Source: CAYRML01 sp050942825 (GTDB lineage Bacteria; Bacillota; Dehalobacteriia; UBA4068). Taken from it: a DNA stretch of 64,000 bases. Below the pieces are notes generated by a model, which was given only the letters and a program-made list of their open reading frames with translations, was not told where the DNA came from and did no database searches. Position numbers and translations under genes: made by a program. Shown piece after piece: positions 1 through 9,256 of this stretch (the first letter of the stretch is position 1; the number at the start of each line of letters is the position of its first letter). The stretch covers positions 1 to 64,000 of the forward strand of contig JBMNOA010000001.1 in the NCBI GenBank assembly GCA_050942825.1, written 5' to 3'.

Positions 1-129
1 CTATGCAAATTTAAGCTCAATCAGTGATTGGGGCAATACATATTTTAAACCTTTTTTTACCTTTTGTAAGCAGTTTTTATTTTATAAGGTTTAATTCGCT
101 TTACAAAAAAAGAGCAGGAGTGTAATAAA

Positions 130-1155
130 ATGAATATTATCAAAACAACTGATGCAGTAGGCCATGTCCTCTGTCACGACATTACGCAAATAATTCGCGG
201 AGTTACCAAAGATGTCGCCTTCAAAAAAGGACATATTGTGCAAGAACAGGATATACCTATACTATTATCCCTGGGAAAAGATCATCTTTACATATGGGAA
301 AAACAAGCTGACATGTTGCACGAAAATGAAGCGGCACAAATTTTATACGATATCTGTAAAAATGATAATATAAGCCCCACCCCTATAAAAGAAGGTAAAA
401 TCGAATTAATTGCAGATATTGACGGACTTTTAAAAGTCGATGTTGCGCTCTTAGAAAAAATCAATTCTTTAGATGAATTAATTATTGCTACACGCCATAA
501 TAATTTCCCTGTAAAAAAAGGAGACAAGCTAGCTGGAACCAGAATCATTCCTTTGGTAATAAAAAAAGAGAAAATGGAAATGGCAAGGCAAATAGTAGGT
601 GATAAACCATTATTTTCCATTTGGCCATACAGCCACAAGAAAGTGGGCATTGTTACCACCGGCAGTGAAGTTTTTCATGGCCGCATCAAAGATACTTTTG
701 GTCCTGTCATAATGCATAAATTATCCAAATACGATACAAAGATTCTCGGTCAAAAATTCGCTGATGATAATATCGAACATATCGTTTCAGCTATTCGTTC
801 TTTTATAGATCAAGGTGCTACTATGGTAGTCTGTACCGGAGGTATGAGTGTTGATCCGGATGATTTGACACCTAGCGCCATTCGTGCCGTGGGGGCAGAG
901 ATTGTATCTTATGGAGCGCCTGTATTACCGGGGGCCATGTTCATGCTCTCCTATTATAATAATGATATTCCCATTATAGGACTGCCTGGTTGCGTTATGT
1001 ATGCCAAAAGCACCATTTTTGATTTAGTACTTCCCCGCGTCATGGCCGGTGAAAAATTAACCAAAAAAGACCTGGCCAGACTGGGAAATGGCGGTTTATG
1101 CCTGGGCTGCGAACAATGCAACTATCCTAATTGTAGTTTCGGCAAAACCCTTTAA
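130..1155 (+). CDS. MoeA/MogA-type molybdopterin-binding protein with C-terminal Cys cluster
   Basis: Protein of 341 residues. The C-terminal half carries a MoaB/Mog-type molybdopterin-binding fold: a VGIVTTGSE strand near residue 175, the TGGMSVDPDD loop near 237 and GLPG near 283, all typical of MoeA/MogA proteins that bind molybdopterin or insert molybdate. The N-terminal ~170 residues resemble the variable part of clostridial MoeA-like proteins rather than full-length MoeA. The extreme C terminus has four cysteines (C324, C327, C330, C335; CX2CX2CX4C) suited to an Fe-S or zinc site. The start is preceded by AGCAGGAG. Position just upstream of modABC supports a role in molybdenum cofactor biology; the exact reaction is not fixed by sequence. 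Confidence 0.85.
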   Translation: MNIIKTTDAVGHVLCHDITQIIRGVTKDVAFKKGHIVQEQDIPILLSLGKDHLYIWEKQADMLHENEAAQILYDICKNDNISPTPIKEGKIELIADIDGLLKVDVALLEKINSLDELIIATRHNNFPVKKGDKLAGTRIIPLVIKKEKMEMARQIVGDKPLFSIWPYSHKKVGIVTTGSEVFHGRIKDTFGPVIMHKLSKYDTKILGQKFADDNIEHIVSAIRSFIDQGATMVVCTGGMSVDPDDLTPSAIRAVGAEIVSYGAPVLPGAMFMLSYYNNDIPIIGLPGCVMYAKSTIFDLVLPRVMAGEKLTKKDLARLGNGGLCLGCEQCNYPNCSFGKTL

Positions 1156-1159
1156 ACAA

Positions 1160-1205
1160 ATACCTGTATATATTATATATAATTTCTATATATTATGTAT
1201 TTACT
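1160..1205. promoter_or_regulatory. AT-rich dyad between moeA-like gene and modA
   Basis: The spacer contains an imperfect dyad of TATATAT-type half-sites flanked by AATAC and GTATT. Its position just ahead of modA would suit an operator or promoter for the molybdate transporter, but the match to any known ModE site is loose and may reflect AT richness only. Confidence 0.25.
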
Positions 1206-1233
1206 TGAATAATAATAAAAAAGAGGTGCTACT

Positions 1234-2037
1234 ATGAAAAAATTGATTTCTGTTATTATGATATTGTTACTTTTCTTATTTGCCGGTTGCTCCAATACCG
1301 ATGTCAGCAATGAATCCGCCAATCAAGCAAATCAAAATCACATCCCAGCCGAAATCACGGTTTCTGCGGCAGCCAGTCTGACTGATGCCTTGGAGGATTT
1401 AGTTACTGATTTCAACCAACAATATCCTAATGTCAAAGTTACATATAATTTCGGCTCTTCCGGCTCATTGCAACAACAGATCGAACAAGGTGCTCCCGCG
1501 GATGTCTTTTTCTCAGCCGGACAAAAGCAGATGACTGCTCTAAAAGATGCAGGACTGATGCTAGATACCTCTATCAAAAATATTTTACAAAACCAAGTTG
1601 TCTTGATCATGCCTAACGATGCTAAAGCAATTGATTCTTTTGAAAAAATCACTGATGCCAGCATTGGCAAAATCGCTGTCGGCGATCCGGACAGCGTTCC
1701 TGCCGGGCAATATGCTGCCGAGGTATTAAAAAGCCTAAACCTCACGGATATCATTGCCGATAAATTAGTTTTTGCTAAGGATGTACGTGAAGTTCTCACC
1801 TGGGTAGAAACTAAAAATGTTGATGTCGGCGTAGTCTATGCCACCGATGCTCTAATCAGCGATAAGGTATCCGTAGTCGCTACCGCACCGCAAGATTCCC
1901 ATAAAGCTATAGTATATCCCGTAGGAATAGTAAAGGCCAGTGCCAATCAAGAAGCGGCTCAGTGTTTTGTAGATTTTCTTTACAGCGATACAGCGAAAGA
2001 AATATTTACCCAGTATGGTTTCCAAATCGTTGATTAA
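1234..2037 (+). CDS. modA: Molybdate ABC transporter substrate-binding lipoprotein
   Basis: 267-residue extracytoplasmic solute-binding protein. A lipoprotein signal (MKKLIS, hydrophobic core, lipobox LFAGC with Cys at ~19) anchors it outside the membrane. ModA family signatures are clear: VSAAASLTDAL near 45-55, the FGSSGSLQQQIEQGAPADVF stretch where the two SS residues help bind the oxyanion, and the VPAGQYA and VGVVYATDA segments. The start is preceded by AAGAGGTG. It is followed by modB and modC, completing a molybdate (or tungstate) importer; sequence does not distinguish Mo from W. Confidence 0.95.
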   Translation: MKKLISVIMILLLFLFAGCSNTDVSNESANQANQNHIPAEITVSAAASLTDALEDLVTDFNQQYPNVKVTYNFGSSGSLQQQIEQGAPADVFFSAGQKQMTALKDAGLMLDTSIKNILQNQVVLIMPNDAKAIDSFEKITDASIGKIAVGDPDSVPAGQYAAEVLKSLNLTDIIADKLVFAKDVREVLTWVETKNVDVGVVYATDALISDKVSVVATAPQDSHKAIVYPVGIVKASANQEAAQCFVDFLYSDTAKEIFTQYGFQIVD

Positions 2038-2060
2038 TTGCAAAATAGAATTTAACCAAA

Positions 2061-2093
2061 TAAAAGAATATTGCTAAAAGCAATATTCTTTTA
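2061..2093 (+). terminator. Hairpin between modA and modB
   Basis: Perfect 14-bp stem (2061-2074 with 2080-2093) around a 5-nt loop, placed between modA and modB. The right arm ends in CTTTTA without a long U tract, so it may be a weak terminator or a 3'-end stabiliser that gives more modA than modBC mRNA, a common arrangement for binding proteins. Confidence 0.6.
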
Positions 2094-2132
2094 CTATGAT
2101 TACATCAATATAAAAAGCGGTTAGGAGATATA

Positions 2133-2813
2133 ATGGTATTTGATTTTTCACCTTTAATAATTTCTCTAAAAACATCTATTGTAGCCAGTGTTATCGTGTC
2201 CATATTAGGTATACTGATGGCAAGGCTTATTATCAACGCTAACGGCAAAATCAAATGGCTTATGGATGTCATATTTACACTGCCTTTAGTCTTGCCGCCA
2301 ACGGTAGTGGGTTTTTTACTACTGATAATATTCGGTAAAAATAGCGTTATCGGCAGTTTTTTAGATTCCATCGGTATTCCGATTATCTTTACCTGGCAAG
2401 CAACATTGATTGCCGCCGTGGTCGTCTCTTTCCCTTTAATGTATCGAGCAGCCAAAGGGGCCATGGAACAAGTGGATAATGATTTGATCTGGGCCGGCAA
2501 AACACTCGGACTATCGGAGCTGAAAATCTTTATCAGCATTATCATCCCCCAAGCCTGGCCCGGTATAGCAGGCGGCCTCGTTTTATCATTTGCCAGAGCT
2601 CTAGGAGAATTTGGCGCTACTTTAATGATAGCCGGCAATATTCCCCAAGTCACTCAAACAATGCCCTTGGCTATCTATTTCGCCACTGCCGGAGGAAAAA
2701 TGCATATTGCGGCCATCTGGGTAGTACTGATTATTTGTATATCCTGCTCCGTACTGGGCTTGATGAATTATTGGAGCAATCGTGAAAAGTTTCTTTATCA
2801 AAGGAATATTTAA
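2133..2813 (+). CDS. modB: Molybdate ABC transporter permease
   Basis: 226-residue integral membrane protein with about five hydrophobic segments. It has the ABC permease coupling loop EAA-like motif around residues 125-165 (WAGKTLGLSELKIF, then ALGEFGATLMIAG), which is the diagnostic ModB/CysT pattern; LPLVLPPTVVGFLLL near residue 50 is also characteristic. The start is preceded by TTAGGAGAT. It lies 2 bases before modC, so the two are translationally linked. Confidence 0.95.
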   Translation: MVFDFSPLIISLKTSIVASVIVSILGILMARLIINANGKIKWLMDVIFTLPLVLPPTVVGFLLLIIFGKNSVIGSFLDSIGIPIIFTWQATLIAAVVVSFPLMYRAAKGAMEQVDNDLIWAGKTLGLSELKIFISIIIPQAWPGIAGGLVLSFARALGEFGATLMIAGNIPQVTQTMPLAIYFATAGGKMHIAAIWVVLIICISCSVLGLMNYWSNREKFLYQRNI

Positions 2814-2815
2814 AA

Positions 2816-3877
2816 ATGAGTATTTACGTAGACATCAAAAAAAATCTGGGTAATTTTCATCTGCAAGTACAATTTGAAGCGGAAAATGAAATACTTGGCA
2901 TATTGGGAAAATCGGGATGCGGCAAAAGTATGACTCTGCGCTGTATTGCCGGCATTGTCCAACCTGATGAGGGGCAAATCATTTTGAATGGCACCACACT
3001 GTTTGATTCCCATAGGAAAATTAACATTTCACCGCAAAAAAGAAATGTTGGTTTGATGTTTCAAAATTATGCACTCTTCCCTCATATGACTGTATTTGAT
3101 AATATCAGCATTAGCATCAATGCCGATTTCAAAGAGAAAAAAAGATTTATCCAAACCTATCTTGATCTCTTAAGATTAGACGGCCTGATGGATCGCTATC
3201 CCAGGCAGCTTTCCGGCGGTCAGCAGCAAAGAGTCGCTTTGGCCCGCATGATGGCTAAACGGCCGGGGATTTATATGCTGGACGAACCTTTTTCAGCTCT
3301 AGACACTCACTTGCGCTTTTCTATCGGCAAAGAGTTTTCTGCCGCCTTGGAGGCTATTAACAGCACAGTACTCTATGTTTCGCATAGTATTGAGGAAGTT
3401 TATAAATATTGTGATAGAACCGCTGTGATGTCAAATGGACAAATAGTCGAAATCGGAGAAACCGAACAGATTTTTTGTCAACCGACTACCTTAGATGGCG
3501 CAAAGCTCACCGGATACAGAAATATCTCACCCATTGAAATACTCGATAAAGATCATTTTTTAGCAACAGCTTGGGATATGCACATCTTTCATGAGAATAT
3601 CGCTCAACAACGAGATATGCATTATATTGCTATGCGCGAAACAGATATACAAATATCCCCTACTCCGCTAAGTCATAACAGCTTTCGCATGTTCGTCAAA
3701 GATCTTCAATATTCACCTACCAGCACCACATTGTTTCTATCAAGACCATCTGAAACTGCCGGGAAATTTCTTCTGTACTCCATAGACGGTGGCTATACAA
3801 AAAAAGACTGGCTCTTATTTATTAACGATGATCTATATGTTACTCTTGACTCACAAAAATACTTATTATTAAAATAA
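2816..3877 (+). CDS. modC: Molybdate ABC transporter ATP-binding protein
   Basis: 353-residue ABC ATPase. Walker A GKSGCGKS at ~31-38, Q-loop in LMFQNYALFPHMT, signature LSGGQQQRVALARMMA near 130-145, and Walker B YMLDEPFSALD. About 120 residues follow the ATPase domain, where ModC carries its MOP/TOBE regulatory domain; here that region is poorly conserved, so oxyanion regulation is uncertain. Its AAAGGAAT ribosome site lies within the end of modB. It completes modABC. Confidence 0.93.
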   Translation: MSIYVDIKKNLGNFHLQVQFEAENEILGILGKSGCGKSMTLRCIAGIVQPDEGQIILNGTTLFDSHRKINISPQKRNVGLMFQNYALFPHMTVFDNISISINADFKEKKRFIQTYLDLLRLDGLMDRYPRQLSGGQQQRVALARMMAKRPGIYMLDEPFSALDTHLRFSIGKEFSAALEAINSTVLYVSHSIEEVYKYCDRTAVMSNGQIVEIGETEQIFCQPTTLDGAKLTGYRNISPIEILDKDHFLATAWDMHIFHENIAQQRDMHYIAMRETDIQISPTPLSHNSFRMFVKDLQYSPTSTTLFLSRPSETAGKFLLYSIDGGYTKKDWLLFINDDLYVTLDSQKYLLLK

Positions 3878-3913
3878 TAATTTGATGTATCTGCCAAAGC
3901 ACTAATACATAAA

Positions 3914-3945
3914 AAAAGTGCCGGACAACAGTATCCGGCACTTTT
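3914..3945. terminator. Bidirectional terminator between modC and hppA
   Basis: 12-bp perfect stem AAAAGTGCCGGA / TCCGGCACTTTT with an 8-nt loop, A-rich on the left and T-rich on the right. It separates convergent modC (plus) and hppA (minus) and can serve both. Confidence 0.9.
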
Positions 3946-3957
3946 ATTTATTATAAA

Positions 3958-5919
3958 TTATCTAAACAGCAAAGGTGCGATAATCAAGGAAATGGTACCC
4001 ATAACTTTGATCAAAGCATTAATGGAAGGACCTGCCGTATCTTTGAAGGGATCACCGACCGTATCGCCGACAACTGCAGCTTTATGAGTATCGCTGCCTT
4101 TACCGCCAAAGTGTCCTGATTCGATAAATTTCTTTGCATTATCCCAAGCACCGCCGGCATTAGCCATCATGATAGCCAGCATCAAACCACTTACCGTAGT
4201 ACCCGCCAGCATACCGCCCATGGCATATTTTCCCAAGATAAAGCCAACTGCCAGAGGAGCACCAACAGCCAAGATGCCCGGTGCGATCATTTGTTTGATA
4301 GCGGCACGAGTACTAATATCCACGCATCTGGCATAATCGGGCTTGCCTGTTCCATCCATGATGCCAGGAATATCTCTGAATTGACGGCGAACTTCACCGA
4401 TCATATCGAAAGCAGCTTTTCCAACTGCTTCCATGGCAAAAGAACAAAAGAGGAAAGGCACAGCGGCACCAATCAACACACCAACCATAACAGAGGGATT
4501 CAAAATATCAATGTTAGCTAAATTAGCTTCCTGACTAAAAGCATTAAAGAGTGCCAAAGCAGTTAAAGCAGCCGAGCCGATAGCAAAACCTTTGGCTACA
4601 GCAGCGGTAGTATTACCAACAGAATCCAATTGGTCAGTGACTTTGCGAACGGAAGGATCAAGTTCTGCCATTTCGGCAATACCGCCTGCATTGTCGGCGA
4701 TGGGACCGAAGGAGTCGATAGCAACAACCATACCAGCTGTAGAAAGCATACCCATAGCGGCCATAGCGATACCGAAAATATCGGCAAAATAATAAGCAGC
4801 AAAAGTGGCTGCAGCAATTACCAATACAGGAAACATCGTACTGCCCAAACCAACGGCCAAACCACTGATGATATTGGTTGCAGCACCGGTTTCGGATGCT
4901 TTAGCAATTTTTTGGGCAGGTTTTTTGGTATTGGAGGTATAGTATTCTGTCAACAAACCGATGCAGATATTGGCAATCAAGCCCATCAAAACAGCTAGGA
5001 AGATCTTAAAGCCGGTGTCAGGGAACATATTAACCGCCATAAAATAAGCAGCTACTGCCGTAATGATATTAGTACCCCACAAACCTTTGTTTAAAGCCAT
5101 TTGTGGATTGGCACCTTTACCTGTACGCACAAAGAAGCAGCTGATAATAGCAGCAATAACACCTGCGGCACCTACCAGTAACGGGAAAATAGCCCCAGTT
5201 GTGCCAAAGGCATAAACACCGATAACCATAGCAGCAATGGTAGAAGCAGCAAACGATTCAAACAAGTCAGCACCCATACCGGCGGTATCACCAACATTAT
5301 CCCCTACATTGTCAGCAATAACAGCGGGATTTCTGGGGTCATCTTCAGGAATACCAGCTTCAACTTTACCGACCAAGTCTGCTCCTACGTCAGCAGCTTT
5401 GGTGAAAATACCGCCGCCCACACGAGCAAATAGAGCGATCAGGCTGGCACCGAAAGCAAAACTGTTGATCAAGACCACATCCTGAAAAGCCATGAACAAT
5501 AAGGTAACACCTAATAAGCCAAGCCCCACTACAGCCAAGCCCATAACTGCACCACCACGGAAAGAAACACCAAGGGCTGCATTCAAACTGGTACGTGCAG
5601 CTTGAGTTGTCCTGGCATTAGCACGGGTGGCAATATACATACCACAATAACCAGCCACAGCTGACAGTACGGCACCAGATAGAAATGACAAAGATGTGGG
5701 TAAGTCTTTGGCAATCCAAAGAACCACAAAAATAATAATTACAAAGGGGATTAATGTCTTATACTGACGGTTCAAAAAAGCCATAGCCCCTTCTTGAATA
5801 GCTTTAGAAATTTCTTGCATCCTTTCATTACCGGGATCTTTCTTTAAAACATCCTTGGTCATGTAAAGAGCGAAAATGAGTGCGAGTACACCCGCCACAA
5901 TCGGTGCAACTAGATTCAT
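3958..5919 (-). CDS. hppA: Membrane-bound ion-translocating pyrophosphatase
   Basis: 653-residue polytopic protein of the H+/Na+-pyrophosphatase family, coupling PPi hydrolysis to ion export. The catalytic core is intact: EAGIPEDDPRNPAVIADNVG, then DNVGDTAGMGADLFES near 200-222, and a C-terminal DTVGDPFKDTAGPS. In the K+-selectivity motif (GNTTAAVAKGFAIGSA, ~433-445) alanine stands where K+-independent enzymes have lysine, so the enzyme should need K+. The gate glutamate in DLFES is at the position used by the Thermotoga Na+-pump, which is compatible with Na+ transport but not proof. The start has AGAAGGAGG seven to ten bases upstream. Monocistronic, with terminators on either side. Confidence 0.96.
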   Translation of the reverse strand: MNLVAPIVAGVLALIFALYMTKDVLKKDPGNERMQEISKAIQEGAMAFLNRQYKTLIPFVIIIFVVLWIAKDLPTSLSFLSGAVLSAVAGYCGMYIATRANARTTQAARTSLNAALGVSFRGGAVMGLAVVGLGLLGVTLLFMAFQDVVLINSFAFGASLIALFARVGGGIFTKAADVGADLVGKVEAGIPEDDPRNPAVIADNVGDNVGDTAGMGADLFESFAASTIAAMVIGVYAFGTTGAIFPLLVGAAGVIAAIISCFFVRTGKGANPQMALNKGLWGTNIITAVAAYFMAVNMFPDTGFKIFLAVLMGLIANICIGLLTEYYTSNTKKPAQKIAKASETGAATNIISGLAVGLGSTMFPVLVIAAATFAAYYFADIFGIAMAAMGMLSTAGMVVAIDSFGPIADNAGGIAEMAELDPSVRKVTDQLDSVGNTTAAVAKGFAIGSAALTALALFNAFSQEANLANIDILNPSVMVGVLIGAAVPFLFCSFAMEAVGKAAFDMIGEVRRQFRDIPGIMDGTGKPDYARCVDISTRAAIKQMIAPGILAVGAPLAVGFILGKYAMGGMLAGTTVSGLMLAIMMANAGGAWDNAKKFIESGHFGGKGSDTHKAAVVGDTVGDPFKDTAGPSINALIKVMGTISLIIAPLLFR

Positions 5920-6410
5920 TTGGATAATTTTCCTCCTTCTACCATCTTTTCTTTTAGAGTTTGTACAATATTAAACAATCAAAAATACTTTTAAACTAAC
6001 AGAATACCAATTAGGTGGGCCTATCTACCTCAAAATTTAATATATAGAAGGTACTATTATATAAAAGATGATTGCAAATTATGTAATATCGCACCTAAAT
6101 ATGGTGATAAAAATATAACCATAGAAAAGTCTATTCTATATAATAAATATCAAGGCGATTTAAAAATCCCACCTCCCATCATGCACCTAAGCATAAATAT
6201 AATTTTATCATAGATTAAAGAAAATAACAATAATTGGGGACAAGTTCTTTACATCCTAAACTATTATATTAGTCTATTTTTCTAAAATCAACATATTTTT
6301 ACTTTTTAGATATTTTAAACTATTAAAAAATAGGCAATAGAAAAAAGAATTTTTTTCTGCAATTTAATTAGCTTTTATTTCAAATTACCGGCAACTAGAT
6401 AGCTACACTC
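5920..6410. other. AT-rich intergenic region upstream of hppA
   Basis: About 490 bases with no convincing gene on either strand. It must hold the hppA promoter; on the minus strand a TATAAT-like hexamer occurs about 150 bases before the start, but I could not pair it with a good -35. The stretch near 6165-6190 is more G-rich on the minus strand. No riboswitch family was recognised. Confidence 0.4.
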
Positions 6411-6449
6411 AAAAAAATCAGCTCTGCCCGTACAAGGTAAAGCTGATTT
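6411..6449 (-). terminator. Terminator of the ATP synthase operon
   Basis: On the minus strand a 9-bp stem AAATCAGCT / AGCTGATTT is followed directly by a run of T. It lies about 100 bases after the atpC stop codon. Confidence 0.85.
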
Positions 6450-6554
6450 ATCCATTAATATGATGTTCTTTATTATTAAGCCATTTCTCGCTTAATATAA
6501 AAAACTGAGTATTCCAAGCCTTTGGACAACCCTTATTTTGCCCAGTTAGCTCTC

Positions 6555-6884
6555 TTATTCTTCCTGATCAGAGCTTTTATTATATGTTTCTTTTTCCACC
6601 ATGACACGCAATTTTTCAATATCTTGGGATAGATCAGCAAATCTTGCCAAAACCATTACCTGGTTGTCCTTTACTTCCATAAAACCGGGTCCAACGGCAA
6701 TAGTTTCTTTTTTGCCGGCACGGACATATTTAAGAATTCCTAATTGCAAAGCAGTCATTAAAGGAGCATGATTATATAATATCTCCACCGGCCCATCAAC
6801 AGTTGAAGCCGTAAGCGATTCAACCTCGCCGCTGAAGACATGCCTTTCTGGTGTAACAACTTCGAGCTTGATTCTGTCGCTCAT
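6555..6884 (-). CDS. atpC: ATP synthase F1 epsilon subunit
   Basis: 109 residues, shorter than the usual 130-140: it contains the N-terminal beta-sandwich (LEVVTPERHVFSGEVESLTA, then DGPVEILYNHAPLMTALQLG) and only a short helical tail. The C-terminal two-helix domain that inhibits ATP hydrolysis in longer epsilon subunits is therefore reduced. Begins 2 bases after atpD ends, with AGGTGAG as ribosome site. Last gene of the operon. Confidence 0.93.
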   Translation of the reverse strand: MSDRIKLEVVTPERHVFSGEVESLTASTVDGPVEILYNHAPLMTALQLGILKYVRAGKKETIAVGPGFMEVKDNQVMVLARFADLSQDIEKLRVMVEKETYNKSSDQEE

Positions 6885-6886
6885 GC

Positions 6887-8341
6887 TTACTCACCTTTCT
6901 CATCTTCTACAAGAGATAGCTGTTTGGCTCTTTCCTCTGCCTCCTCAATGGTTCCCACCATAAGAAAGGCTTGTTCCGGCAAATGATCCCATTTGCCGGC
7001 CAGAATCTCTTTAAAGCTACGGACCGTTTCACTTAAAGGAACAAATTTACCCGGCATTCCTGTAAACGGTTCTGCCACATGGAAGGGTTGGGAAAAGAAT
7101 CGCTGAATCTTTCTGGCTCTACCAACCAGTATTTTGTCATCTTCGGACAATTCATCCATGCCCAGAATAGCAATAATATCTTGCAATTCTTTATATTTCT
7201 GCAAAACACCCTGCACTTCACGCGCAACGGTATAATGCTCTTGTCCCAAAATCAAAGGATCCAAAGCACGAGAAGAAGAATCCAGTGGATCGACCGCAGG
7301 ATAGATACCCAATTGTGTAATCTGACGGGATAAAACCGTCATGGCATCAAGATGAGCAAATGTTGTAGCCGGAGCCGGATCCGTCAGGTCATCGGCAGGC
7401 ACATAAACAGCCTGGACCGATGTAATTGATCCTCTTTTTGTGGAGGTTATGCGTTCCTGCAAATTACCCATTTCCGTGGCCAATGTGGGCTGATATCCAA
7501 CAGCCGAAGGCATTCTGCCCAAAAGGGCTGAAACCTCAGAACCGGCCTGTGTAAAACGGAAAATATTATCGATGAAGAGCAAAACATCCTGGCCACTCAT
7601 ATCGCGAAATGACTCGGCAATGGTCAGCCCCGTAAGCCCCACACGAAGCCTAGCTCCGGGAGGTTCATTCATCTGACCAAATACCATAGCCGTTTTACTA
7701 ATAACTCCAGATTCTTTCATTTCATTCCAAAAGTCATTGCCCTCACGAGTACGTTCACCCACCCCGGCAAAAACGGAGAAACCGCCATGCTCATAAGCAA
7801 TATTCCGGATCAATTCCATAATCAAAACAGTTTTGCCTACACCGGCACCACCAAATAGACCGATTTTACCACCCTTAGAATAAGGAGCCAGTAAATCTAC
7901 AACTTTGATACCGGTTTCCAAAATCTCCGTTACAGGCTGCAAATCTACAAATTCAGGCGCTCTGCGGTGAATAGGCATTACAACGTCAGAAGCAATCGGT
8001 CCTTGTCCATCGATAGGTTCACCCAAAACATTCATAATCCTACCCAAGGTAGCTTGACCCACAGGAACCTTAATCGCAGAACCGGTATCCTGGGCCGTCA
8101 TACCTCTTTTTAGACCATCGGTAGAAGAAAGCGCTACACAACGCACAATATTGTTGCCCAAATGCTGCATAGCCTCCATAGTGACATCAATATACTTATT
8201 TTGAAAATCAGGATCTTGCTGAGAAGATGTAATAACGACAGCATTATAAATATCCGGCAACTTTCCGGTTGGAAATTCTACGTCTACGACGGGACCGATG
8301 ACTTCAATTATTTTTCCTAGCGTTTGTTCGGTTGTCAAAAA
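6887..8341 (-). CDS. atpD: ATP synthase F1 beta subunit
   Basis: Catalytic subunit of the F1 head. Walker A GGAGVGKTVLIMEL, the GERTREGND catalytic-glutamate segment, DNIFRFTQAGSEVSALLGRMPSA and the DELSEDDK motif are all present. I prefer a TTG start at 8341 (protein begins TTEQTLGKIIEVIG, 484 residues) because AAAGGGGG sits at ideal distance from it. An ATG 24 bases further upstream lacks a ribosome site and adds residues not usual in the family. Follows atpG by about 30 bases. Confidence 0.95.
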   Translation of the reverse strand, partial: FLTTEQTLGKIIEVIGPVVDVEFPTGKLPDIYNAVVITSSQQDPDFQNKYIDVTMEAMQHLGNNIVRCVALSSTDGLKRGMTAQDTGSAIKVPVGQATLGRIMNVLGEPIDGQGPIASDVVMPIHRRAPEFVDLQPVTEILETGIKVVDLLAPYSKGGKIGLFGGAGVGKTVLIMELIRNIAYEHGGFSVFAGVGERTREGNDFWNEMKESGVISKTAMVFGQMNEPPGARLRVGLTGLTIAESFRDMSGQDVLLFIDNIFRFTQAGSEVSALLGRMPSAVGYQPTLATEMGNLQERITSTKRGSITSVQAVYVPADDLTDPAPATTFAHLDAMTVLSRQITQLGIYPAVDPLDSSSRALDPLILGQEHYTVAREVQGVLQKYKELQDIIAILGMDELSEDDKILVGRARKIQRFFSQPFHVAEPFTGMPGKFVPLSETVRSFKEILAGKWDHLPEQAFLMVGTIEEAEERAKQLSLVEDEKGE

Positions 8342-8374
8342 ATAACCCCCTTTGAAAGTTTCCATTCAAATTTT

Positions 8375-9229
8375 TTAAGAAAGAGCAGCCGCCCCGCCGA
8401 CAATTTCCGAAATTTCTTTGGTAATAGCAGCCTGCCTGGCCCGATTCAAAGATAATGTCAGTGATTCTATCATTTCTATTGCATTATCAGTTGCCGAACT
8501 CATCGACGTCATCCTGGCACCATGTTCACTGGCCTTTGATTCCAAAAGCGCATTATAGACACTTATCTCAATGTACTGTGGAATCAATACACTCAAAATG
8601 GCTTCTGCATTTGGTTCAAAAATAAAATCAAAAAATTTATCCTGATCCGTTTCTTTAAATTGCTCTGGTTCTATAGGTAAAATCTTTTTAATCTTCGGCG
8701 TATTCATTATTGCCGAACGAAAATAACTGTATACTACATAAACTTCATCATATTGGCCTTCTTCAAAATAGCGAAAAATCTCACTACTCAATTCTCTGGC
8801 CTGTGCATAGCTTGGATTGTCTCCTGTATTATTAAATTGATCATCGATTTTATAACCACGGCGGACAAAGTAATCTCTGGCCTTGACCCCAACTGTGATC
8901 AATCCTACAGGATGGGAATTATCCTTGATGTGATTTTCCGCCAAACGTAAAACATTACTATTAAAGCTACCGCAAAGGCCACGATTGGAGGCCAAAACTA
9001 GATATCCTGTTTTTTTGACTTCTCTTGCTTTCATATAGGGATGTTCAGCTTCACTCTGACTTAGATGGGCAACGACCTCTTCAATTTTTTGCAAATATGG
9101 ACGTACTTTTACAACATCCACAGTTGATTTACGCAGTTTTGCCGCCGAAACCATCTTCATCGCCTTAGTGATCTGTTGCATATTTTTGACGCTTTTAATT
9201 CGTCTTTTGATATCCCTGGAACTGGCCAT
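8375..9229 (-). CDS. atpG: ATP synthase F1 gamma subunit
   Basis: 284 residues, normal length for the rotor shaft. N-terminal helix MASSRDIKRRIKSVKNMQQI, the SNRGLCGSFN segment near 82 and the C-terminal helix ATDNAIEMIESLTLSLNRAR are the conserved contact regions. AAAGGCGGTGA precedes the ATG. Located between atpA and atpD as in most bacterial operons. Confidence 0.96.
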   Translation of the reverse strand: MASSRDIKRRIKSVKNMQQITKAMKMVSAAKLRKSTVDVVKVRPYLQKIEEVVAHLSQSEAEHPYMKAREVKKTGYLVLASNRGLCGSFNSNVLRLAENHIKDNSHPVGLITVGVKARDYFVRRGYKIDDQFNNTGDNPSYAQARELSSEIFRYFEEGQYDEVYVVYSYFRSAIMNTPKIKKILPIEPEQFKETDQDKFFDFIFEPNAEAILSVLIPQYIEISVYNALLESKASEHGARMTSMSSATDNAIEMIESLTLSLNRARQAAITKEISEIVGGAAALS

Positions 9230-9256
9230 TGCTTCACCGCCTTTTTACTATATGGA

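Noticed and set aside
5237..5485. Plus-strand frames inside hppA
   Set aside because: Antisense shadows of a strongly conserved membrane protein gene.
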